Assembly: GCA_012932295.1 (NCBI GenBank)
Contig: JAAONU010000004.1
Coordinates: 7,883,030-7,947,029, forward strand
Reading direction: 5' to 3'
From: Cyclina sinensis
Taxonomy: Eukaryota; Mollusca; Bivalvia; Venerida; Veneridae
DNA: 64,000 bases
Position numbers and translations under genes: made by a program
The notes under the pieces: generated by a model
Seen by the model: the letters and a program-made list of their open reading frames with translations, nothing else
What the model was told of the DNA's origin: nothing
Databases searched by the model: none
Shown: in pieces, positions 54,871 to 64,000 of the stretch
Numbering within the stretch: position 1 is the stretch's first letter
How the letters are laid out: each line of letters opens with the position of its first letter

Positions 54871-55550
54871 TACTTGAAAGGTTGATGCATCTCAGATAGT
54901 ACCTGTAGATAACCCCTATTGATTTTAAGTTCAAAAAGGTAAATTTCATTTCCATGTACACTGCCCATAATGTATACTGCTGGGGAAGGTGGTGAGGGGA
55001 GGCATAAGTGTTTCACAAACATCTCTAGTTCAATGAGAGAAAATGCTTGAAAGCATATATTTGGCAAAGGGCATACGAACGTTAAACATTGTTTTTGGCT
55101 GATTTTCTTCTCATATTTTTCGGGTTGGATTGAGATTTGAAAATTTCCAGAGCCCTGGTGAAAAGGGTGTATCACTATGAAAATTAATTGATACAGCCAA
55201 CAGTGTATTATGATGCCCAGGAAGGTGCTGCTTGAGTGACAGCAAGGGATTCAGTATTGACAGACTTTATGCCGTACTATTGTTTTTGCTTTTGCACCAC
55301 AATGCCTGCAATTGAATGTTATTTTGGTTAAATACACAAGATAACTTCATTAAGTGTTAGAGGAATTAAGGTGTTTTCTACCGTTGCATAATTTATACCT
55401 AATTGTTATTGCATTCCATAAGGTGTAATTACGCATCAGTTGTATTACAACTTCAAAAACCTTAAATGTCACCCTGTATTTTCTTCTCAAATGACTACAG
55501 CAGGTACTGATAATTAGAACTGAGTGGAACAGTGTATAAGAGATGCCTGT

Positions 55551-55730
55551 TTGAATGTTTGTTCATCAGCAGTAGTGAACTTTTGAATCTTTGTTCCTCA
55601 GCAGTAGTAAATGTTTGAAATGTTTGTTCATCAGCAGTAGTAAATTTTTAAAATGTTGTCCATCAGCAGTAGTAAATTTTTAAAATGTCTGTTCATCAGC
55701 AAAAGGGAATATTAAATGTTCGTTCATAGC
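55551..55730. repeat. ~39-bp minisatellite, ~5 copies
   Basis: Units built on TGTTCATCAGCAGTAGTAAA then TTTTTAAAATG, diverging at both ends. Confidence 0.85.
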
Positions 55731-56519
55731 AGTGTCAGTTTATAGACAGTTATAAAAATGCAGTGTAAATGTGAGGTGTAGGTCTTCTTTCTTCTCTTTT
55801 ATGTTAGACAGTTTTAAACATTCTTTTAATCATCAGCTATTAAAATAGTCTTAAGTATTATTGAGTTGTAAAAGGAGATTAAATCAAAAACAAGTATATA
55901 TTATCCGAAACAGTTTGGCATTGTGTTAGTAGATAAATATTTTTGCACTCAACACATTGGAAGCCTTATTGTCATATTTTTTATCATAATCAGACAAAAA
56001 TTTCTCAGAACCAGGAAGTAGTTAACATTAATTTTTCTTTTAAAAAGAGAAGGAAGAAAAATTAGGAACCTTTCTGGACAAATAAGGGTATTTTTTAATC
56101 TTTCGTTATTTATTTCGAGGAAGCGGTTATTCACATTCCATATAAGATGTTGTTTATGTTCGTTGAGTGTCAGGTATGTTGTAACAATGTGAGTTATGCT
56201 TCCTGTCCATTTGAAACAGAAGGGAACGTGATATATTTTAAATGTTTTTCTTAGGTATAGTTCATTGTACTGTAGCAAAGGTCAAGATGATAGATTTTGA
56301 AAAATATTCTTCTTTGTAGTCTTTCTCTGGCCAGATGTTTAAAACAGAATTAAGACAAGATATTTTCAAATATATGGAGTCTATACAGGTACACACTCAT
56401 TTAGAGTTGAATGACCAACATTGATCAAAAATTGGTGCTCAGATGATATTTATTTTTATCTTCCTGGTCAGATGGACATTGAACTGTGTTACAGTCTAGT
56501 GCACACCTTTCTATAATTG

Positions 56520-56700
56520 TATAAATTATTAAATACAACCTCTGACATCTGCATCCGGGAATCGATTCTTTGGCTCAGTGTTTAGAGTGTTGGCCTGTCA
56601 AGCAGGAGATTGGAGTTTGAATCCCACTCTGGGTTGTGTATTCTAAGATGCATTGCATCTTTCTGTTAAGGACATTCATGTTCGTAAGAACTGGCTCAAA
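56520..56700 (+). mobile_element. tRNA-derived SINE, copy 1
   Basis: An A-box-like TGGCTCAGTGTTTAGAG and a B-box-like GGAGTTTGAATCCCAC flank CCTGTCAAGCAGG, which resembles an Asp-type anticodon arm (GTC). A leader TACAACCTCTGACATCTG precedes it. A related copy follows at about 57040. Confidence 0.6.
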
Positions 56701-57039
56701 GAAAATTTGGGGGAAAAAAGATAACCAGAATAAAAATGTTGAGGCAGATATATGATTGATAATGATGATGATAATTATGATTGTAAGTGAAGAAGGTATC
56801 GACAAAGGTATCGCAGACTTTGATAGGGTTTGATACATAAAATAGCATGTGCACATTCTCGAAGAAAAAACTTAACAAGTATTTCAATATAAAACAGAGT
56901 GGTGGCTCATAAAAACGTGTTGATATCATTTCTGTTTATCAGGTTATAAAAGAAATGCAGAGGAAAGATTAGAATAAAAAGACTAGGAATTGGAGAGGAT
57001 ATACTGTGGTACATTTTATTAAATGACTCTTGTTAACCT

Positions 57040-57245
57040 TTCCTATTCCTATAAATTCAACCTCTAACAGCTGTATTTAAACAGAATCTGTTCTTTGGTT
57101 TAGTGGTCTAGGACATTGGTTTTTCATCTCAGCCGCTAGTGTGCTAGGGTTTGGTTTGAATCCTGTGGTGACTGGGAGTGTATCTGATGCACTGCCTTTG
57201 TGTTATGAATGGAAGTTTTATAAGACTGTTAACATCTTAAGTATA
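57040..57245 (+). mobile_element. tRNA-derived SINE, copy 2
   Basis: Same leader (TTCAACCTCTAACAGCTG), A-box-like TGGTTTAGTGGTCTAGG and B-box-like TTTGGTTTGAATCCTG, and a related tail (TCTGATGCACTGCC). Confidence 0.55.
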
Positions 57246-58004
57246 AAGTTACTATAAACACAGTGGGCGGAACTGGTGCTAAAACCCTTGCCTTGCAAAA
57301 TTTCTAAAATGGGCTGTCTTACTAGTATTATTTGTAGTTCAAAGAAGTTTTCATTGTTAATATATTAACTGAATTTTCAGTGATTCAGTGATATTATGTA
57401 CGATTAGGCTATCTGTGGGTGTTGGGGTGAGGGTTGGGAGGAGAAATCATAATTCTGTTTTTATTCTTGATGGTTTGTTAGTTCAGATTGATCTAAGGGA
57501 TGAAACAACAAATTTTGGCTATACTGTAGATGTGGAGAAATGATTCCTGATTGTTGTAGCATTAAGATGAGTTGAATGACCAGTGTACTGAGAATACTGG
57601 TAGCAGCTTAATAAATATTTACATTCTCAAAGCCTGAGTAATGCTGTTCACTTTCCAACACTGATACAGGTAGCAGTTCTAACTATAAATTCATCATTAT
57701 TCCCAGGATAGAATCTTGGCTGGCACTGAAGTTGTGGGCTGTATACCAGCTATTTTATCTATGGGATTGTAAGTGTGTTCACCCTGTAGTTGGGATGCTT
57801 AAGGTAGCCCAAATAATTCGGCCTTGGTTATTGGTAGTGAATAAGTTTTTAATGCTTTCTTGTTCACAGTGTCTTTTAGTTTTTTTTTTGTCTGTAACTG
57901 TGTTTATAGATGATTTTTTTACTTCTTGAGGAAATTCATTTCAGTCAAGAAGACAATTTCTCAGCTCTTAATAGAAATAAAGAAAAAAATATTTTCAGAT
58001 ATTT

Positions 58005-58140
58005 ATTAGAAATAAAGGGAGGTAATTTTGCACAGGTATGGAAGAGCTGGAGGTAGTCTAAAGAAAAGGCATTGCCACTGTTCTTTCTAGAAATAAAGGG
58101 AGGTAATTTGGAACATAAAGTAAAAACAAAGGGAGGTAAT
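58005..58140. repeat. Scattered AATAAAGGGAGGTAATTTTG motif, 3 copies
   Basis: Three copies of an 18-20-bp motif (one ACAAAGGGAGGTAATTTTA) within 135 bp. Confidence 0.7.
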
Positions 58141-59222
58141 TTTAAACATGGCATATTAAGTATTGAAGAGCTACGGACAGCAGCTAGTCTATAATAAACA
58201 CCTTGCTTCAGGGGTTGATTACTTCTGGCTAACAGACGAGAAATATTTCTTGAACCCTGCTAGCTTATCAGGAGTAAACAAATCAAAAGTCTGATAAAAA
58301 TGTCTGCATTTGTACAAAGATGCTAGAACAGTACAGGGATTGTCTTATGCTGTTTTATGAAAATTTTAGAAAACTGCTGTGCTGTTGGATGGAAATTGGG
58401 TCTGTACTCCCAGAAGTTGGCCCCTGTTGTTTAAGGGATATGAGACTCCAGGCCCCCGTTTTATTAGTACTGTATTCTGCGGATTTAGGGTTGTCCTGTG
58501 AATACATCTTTTCCTGTAGAAGGACCCTATTGCCGTTAAACATGTTGATCCTGTAAAATGACATAAGCAGAATACAGAAAACTGTAAAACTGAACACATT
58601 TACTGAAAACTTGACCTTAACATGTACCAGTGTAATTAGGTCAATACACCTGAAGGTGTGAATGTGATAAGTATAATTATATAAGTATGAAAACAACATA
58701 TTACAAGTTTTGTCATCTCTCAGTGAATTTTGATAAATGGTTGGTGAGTGCAGATTCTTCAAGAAGTTTGGCCAGCATGCATATAGCAAACAAAGTTTTC
58801 ATTGATGGATTTGGTAGATATGTAATTAACTATTTGTTTGATGCAATAAAAACAGTAAAATGATGAAACTGACTGTCAGGTGTTGTGTTTTGGTACAGTA
58901 GTTCTTCTTTGTAGCTTGAGGCCATTTTCATTTTGTAAGAATATACTGTGTGTTATGATAAATGAAACATAAAAACAGATATGAATTTAAACAAAAAATT
59001 GAGGAAAATTTTATAAGTGGACAAAAAATATCAGGATAAGATTTCTGCACATTTAATTGTGCAAAAAGCAATTTTTCCCGTTTATAGTCGTTAACGCAAA
59101 TTAAACAGGGTGTAGCTAGTGTAATTAAAATCTAGTAAAACAAAAATGCACTGAGGTTGAAAATGTTTGTTGGAAATAATTCATGATTATCTTAAAGCCT
59201 TGTAATCATACAGTGACAGTAC

Positions 59223-59443
59223 ACCTTGTCCTCTTCTTGTCTTGTTTAACTCTAACCTTGCTGGAGGCCTTTGGGACTAGTGCAGACCAAGATCATCCTG
59301 CTCGTTGCAGTCTGATCATGGTCGGCACTATTCGCCATTCAGTCAGAAACTTTTCAATAAGCACCCCCATTAACAGTTAATGAATCTGTCCAAATTGAAG
59401 GATGGAGGAGTCCATTTTAGATATTTAGCATATTGTAAGGGTT
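59223..59443. mobile_element. Small hairpin element with TTTAAC...GGGTTAA ends
   Basis: TTTAACTCTAACCTTGCTGG at one end and GTAAGGGTTAA at the other. An internal hairpin pairs AGTGCAGACCAAGATCA with TGATCATGGTCGGCACT. Same architecture as 4175-4504 and 37896-38109 with different sequence. Confidence 0.55.
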
Positions 59444-61119
59444 AAAATCTTCCTGTTGCATGTGCTAACAGAGAGAAACTGTGGCTCACACAGGAGTGAT
59501 AAATGCAGCTGTTGAAAAGAATAAAGTACAAGTCAGAAATACAGAATTTTTTTTCAATATTTCTGCGGTTTTTCTGTTCTGAAGAAGTTAAACATAATTG
59601 ATTTGAGTCATATTTCTGTCTCATAAGCCTTGGCCTTTGAGGGTGTGGTAAAATTGAAACATTGGATAGAAATCAGCATGATTATGCTATCAGGTCTCAG
59701 TTGGGGAAATTTCTTTAACAGATTGCTGACTCTGTGACAATTTGTTATTTCATATAACCATTCCTTGTAGTTAATGCTTGTCAGAAAAAATCTCGCATGG
59801 AACACTTGGGTAAAAACAACGTTCAGATTGTATAATTCTGTACAATTAATACATGTAGTTAACTTAAAAATTGTAATTTTCTCACAATATGCCAAAATTA
59901 CCATAAGAACTGTCCTATTATTTTGCAGATTTGGAAATACAAACAAAAACAAAACAAAAGTTAAAAAATGGTTCTCAGAGGAATTAAAAGGAATAAAGAA
60001 ATGAGAAAAAATAACGAATGGCTGGAACTATGAATGCTTTCATTAAATTTTCAGTCAGTCTCCTGTTGTACCTGGCTGGAAAGTAAATTGCTTTTGTTTT
60101 ATTTCCCCAGGGTCATTTTTGTACCTTTGTTATTTTATTCTAAGCTTGAAATCCTGTTAAAAGTAAATTAATGGACTTCACTAGTATTCAGGTTAATGAA
60201 TGTAACAAATGAATGAGTCAACCTGTCATGTGTTTGGTGGGGGAGTGCATTATTTATGGCTGTGTTAGATATAATGAAACATGATGTTTGTGATGTGGTT
60301 TGGTTTTGGCCACACAAAGTCTTAAGATAGCCATTGGTTAGAGGGGGAGAGAAAAAAAGCTAAAATCTGTCTAGGATATGTTTATCAGGTCATGGTTAAA
60401 GCATGATAAAGGTGTTTTTAAATACTACTCATATTAGGTTTCTGAAGTAATGGAAGTAATGAAATTAGGGTTCCATTCCATAGTTCATGTGATTACATCT
60501 GTATTTTTATTTGAGATTAAATTCTTTCTGTTTCATATATCAAGCTGACTGTGTTGTCTGTTGGCTAAGTGCATACAGTTATATCAAGGAAATAGATAAC
60601 AGCAAAAAAAATCTTAACTCAAGAGTTATGTCCCCTTGCAAAACTTGTTCAGGAAAACTTATCTCATAAGTGGGTTTGTGTTGGGACATTGTTTCCAAAC
60701 ACTTGTGATTGTTATACATGATCTGTTTCAGCAACAATTTTTGTCTGTTTGTTTCAAACAAAATGTACATAAAATTTTAACAGTTTAATTTTAGACAATG
60801 TAATGAATTTGAAGTTAATATATTCCATCTTTGTTGAACTTAAAATTTAACATTGATTCAACTTTTTTTTAACTATTCCTGGGTCAATTTGTCCTGTGTT
60901 GGTGGGGGAGTGTAAAAAGTGAAAGGCAGTTTTACCTGCAGAAACACTCTTGATGTGGTTTTATTTTGACTACACAACATCTTAAGATAGCCATTGCTGT
61001 GAGGGTATTTCCTTTGGTTGCAGGGGAAAAATGAAAATTTTTAGGAAATAAATTCAGGTCACTGTTACTAAAGATATGGTTAAGAATTTTATATTCATAT
61101 GTTTTACATTACTGATTCA

Positions 61120-61672
61120 ATGGAACCCTACAAAACCGAAACCTCAAAAAAGCGAAATCCTCGGAAAATCTAACAGTTACTGTTCTGGGGGGCCTGATTT
61201 AAGATTGTTCATTATTCAACTAAATTTAAACTCCAGGAATCCGAAAACTTTGTAATTCCGAAAAATAAACTTTCCGGCCAGATTTTAACATGTGATACAC
61301 AGTTCTACCTCAGAAAACCGAACAGAGAAAAAGATTGTAAGTGCTCAAAGCTCGACTTCTTCTTTGTAAAAAGTTAGGAGAAAAAACAGACAATAAATTG
61401 TTTTCAGTGACTCCATCATAAAGTGTACGCGGGGATGCAGACAATGATTTGTGTTTTTTGGAAATTTTATTTGTAGTGTTCATGGTCTCCTTCATAAAAC
61501 AGAAATGAAAGTAAACATCCAAATATAACTGATGTTTAAACTGCAATAAAAACTCTTACTCATAGATATTGCATTGTAGAAATGAAAAAAGCCCTAAAAC
61601 CAAACACCTGAAAACCAAACATTTTGCCTGGTCCCGAGGGTGTTCGGTTTTCTGAAGTTCCACTATTCTATT
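61120..61672. mobile_element. Tigger/pogo-like remnant with AAAACCGAA ends
   Basis: Left CAATGGAACCCTACAAAACC and right end (reverse complement) TAGTGGAACTTCAGAAAACC are imperfect inverted repeats continuing CGAA. The interior repeats AACCGAA and CCGAAAA. No transposase ORF; target duplication unclear. Confidence 0.55.
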
Positions 61673-63148
61673 TAGTAAAGGTACCTTGAGGTACTTTGTA
61701 GTGGTAGGTTATTTGTTTGCTACAGACCCCAGAACCTAAAGTTTTTCATTATACAGAACGGCAGTTAAATATTGACTGCCCTTTGTTATTAAACACTGTT
61801 AGCCTGATGTAACGTATATTTATAGCATATTTTATCAGTATTAAGTGATTTAAACTGCTTCACAAGGGCCTAGTTTGCATTACTATCTCAGGTATGAGAA
61901 CAATTGTTGTAAATATCTTTCTTTTTTTTTATTTCTTTTTTTTATAATTTCTTTATTAACAGATTGATCTGCTCTTACACTTTAATTCTGTTTGTACATC
62001 CAGTCACAAAAGGAGCTTAAATTTGTTATCTATCACTATGTGGTAAATTCAAACCTGAGAAAGAAGCCAGGATTGGCATCCCAGGTAATTTTACTGCAAA
62101 ATGATTCAACAATTTCATTGACTAGTTTTTTTCACTTGAAATATATCCGAGGAATTTCTGAATCAGTCTCTCAAGTGGTTGATGAACGGGATAATATTCC
62201 CGTGAAGCTTTCAAGACAGACTCCTTAGGGTTGTTGCTTCCAATTTAAACCGCATCTGTTCTAGAAAAAAGCAGACTACTTTGAAAAGAATGATAGTAAT
62301 TTAGATTGTTAAGAATGTTATTACGTCCTCTTTCATAATTTAGTTTTATGAAACACCCTATTAAAATTAGCCTGTCCATTGGCAAAACCAAGGCAAGTCA
62401 GTTTTCGTGTTTAATCCAGAGCAGCTTTACTAACATTAAAATGTAAAGAAAAAATTAAATATTTCCTGTAAGAGTTATTTAAGTTCATTTAGTTATTTGT
62501 TTCAATCCACAAAGGTATTAGATTAACAAATAAAGCATTGTTTTGATGACCCTGGACAGTCATCTGTACAAGAACGTGTCTTAAAGCTGATTGAAAGATG
62601 TTTTTCTAGGATGGACTTCCCACAGTGATGCACATATCTCACATACACTATAATCATGATGATGATGAAAAATTACCCTAAACACTCCAATGTTGAAGGC
62701 TATTGCAGCTGTATTGTTGTTGTTTAGTCCTTCATAGAAAGATGTCACACAGTTAATATTTTATGTTCATATTTTCGTTTTCATTTTTTTCATTTTTTTT
62801 TCATTTTTTGTTTAGTGGCAAATTTAGTGTGGATTTGACCAATGTTGTTGGAGTAAAAAGCTCACAACATGTATCAAATGTGTCATGGGGTTCCAGCAAA
62901 AAGAATTGTTTAATACATATGTATTTTGCTTTGAAAGCAAGGCTGTGATAGGTTGATGGCAAGGTCACCAGAATGTGTTGGTGGTAGTCATTTCCAGAGA
63001 AGTCATACAGTCTTTAAGATTTTAGTGTTAGATTAGTTCAAATGATTAAACACATCCTCTTGGAGTTACTTAACTTTTTTGCCATTTGATTGCTTAGGTT
63101 TTTTTTGTATTTTATTAGAATGTATAAGAATTTACATGTTTATTTCAG
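61673..63148. other. Region before the J-domain exon, no gene seen
   Basis: AT-rich, with T-rich runs. Probably an intron or the 5' flank of the J-domain gene. Confidence 0.35.
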
Positions 63149-63239
63149 GGGCTGCCTCTATGAAGGCTGACAAGATGGGGGATTATTATGAAATCCTCTG
63201 TATAACAGTGGATGCCACAGAAACAGACATAAAGAAGGC
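63149..63239 (+). CDS. First coding exon of a DnaJ (J-domain) protein, partial
   Basis: Acceptor TTTATTTCAG precedes the exon, so at least one 5' UTR exon lies upstream. Coding starts at ATG 63160 (or ATG 63175, the start used by DNAJB2/B6-type proteins) and ends at AAGGC|GTAAGT. The peptide includes GDYYEIL and DATETDIKKA, the start of a J domain: helix I and the beginning of helix II. The next exon should open with the rest of Ala and a YR(K/R)LA helix, then HPD, which lies outside the window. J-domain proteins stimulate Hsp70 ATPase. The usual LGV after DYYEIL reads LCI here. DNAJB2/B6-like is my best guess; other class B/C members are possible. Confidence 0.8.
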
Positions 63240-64000
63240 GTAAGTCCATTTCTCTTACTACTCATTCATATAGCTTGAAAATAAAGGGGAGCAGCCCTCC
63301 AAGACTAAGTAACAACTCTGGAGGAAGTACAGAATGAAGATATTTATATATAATAGTAAAATAGAGCAGAAAAAAACATTAATATCATTATAAATATCCG
63401 AACGACATTCAAGTCAGATGAGGTGGACTAACCCTCTGAACAACAGTTTAGCAAGATGGCTATGTTCATTGTGTTTTAAGTTTCATGAAATCTGTCACAA
63501 ATTGCATGCTTTGGCTTATTATTGTTTGAAATTATTGCCCTGTGAAGATTTCATTGTCCAGTTTGTGTGATTACTTTTGTACTATATTTTGTCTGCATAA
63601 TATCTGTTCACTGTCTGATACCCTTTAGTTAAGGTACTGTTCCCATGCTCCTGACTCACTGTATTCATTGACTCTGATGATTGATTGATTGATTGAATGA
63701 TTGAAAGCTAGCTTTAATATATTCATATTAAAAGCAGATACCTGCAGTGACTCTAAATTGCTGAGAGTGAGAAAACGTACAACACAGTTGTGTTTACACG
63801 TTGGTGTGTTCTATATACACAGTAAGCTTCCGCAAAAAATACAGGCTTGATTTATCTTACTCTCAGAAAATGAGTAAATAGAGCAGGTTATTACTATCTT
63901 ACAGCAGGTTACAATCATGTACTTACCAGATAATCATCTTGTTACAGACTTGCTCATGTACACATACAGTGGTGAAATATTTCTCATTCAGTCTTTGAGC
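63240..64000 (+). other. Intron 1 (start) of the J-domain gene
   Basis: No HPD-encoding exon is visible up to the window end. Contains a short TTGA repeat at about 63678-63705. Confidence 0.5.

Noticed and set aside
54753..55175. 140-codon minus-strand ORF
   Set aside because: Overlaps an ATGCCCCC-type repeat at its 3' part and has no recognisable domain; likely chance.
56568..56632. Possible tRNA-Asp gene
   Set aside because: A and B boxes are present but acceptor and T arms do not pair well, and a related diverged copy nearby indicates a SINE.

Overview
Animal nuclear DNA, most likely from a bivalve mollusc and possibly a venerid-type clam. The evidence is spliced metazoan genes with GT-AG introns, AT-rich introns and spacers, and many copies of non-coding repeats that I associate with bivalve genomes: units built on GGTCAAGGTCAC, elements ending in AGCTCACCTGAGC / GGGCCATGATGGCCCTCTTG hairpins, and ATGCCCCC...GGGGGCAT hairpins. 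The taxon is inferred; no ribosomal or mitochondrial marker is present.

Genes, left to right. (1) A possible short first coding exon lies at 430-477 (+). (2) A single-exon CDS at 6969-8954 (+) encodes a 661-aa DUF229-family, sulfatase-like type II membrane protein. (3) NOM1 (nucleolar MIF4G/MA3 protein) runs on the minus strand from 34270 to 13001. I assembled it as 14 exons that join in one frame, giving 2922 nt and 973 aa. (4) The first coding exon of a DnaJ (J-domain) protein, DNAJB2/B6-like, lies at 63160-63239 (+) and continues beyond the window. The roughly 29 kb between NOM1 and the J-domain exon holds no gene I can support, apart from one unrecognised 130-aa ORF (36001-36393, minus) and one exon-like segment (53549-53690, plus).

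The rest is mobile and repetitive DNA, much of it nested. Several insertions can be dated relative to each other because the interrupted host repeat survives nearby. Examples are a tandem-core element (10114-11231) inside another of the same class (9771-12007); a 5.4-kb compound element (45173-50554) holding a 2.26-kb element with 9-bp flanking duplications and a 1.19-kb TA-flanked element; a TA-flanked 1.37-kb element (40730-42095) splitting a minisatellite; and a hAT-like element (42662-43827) with a perfect 8-bp target duplication. NOM1 intron 1 carries a 2.5-kb element whose termini are inverted arrays of a 15-bp motif. Two copies of one GC-rich TA-flanked element lie in opposite orientation about 2.8 kb apart (47988-49179 and 51944-53074).

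Two patterns cross family boundaries: internal tandem periods near 140-165 bp in otherwise dissimilar repeats, and dense nuclear-receptor-like half sites (TCAAGGTCA and the DR1 form GGGTCAAAGGTCA) in the repeat at 806-2310. The genes appear unrelated in function; nothing indicates co-regulation or a gene cluster.
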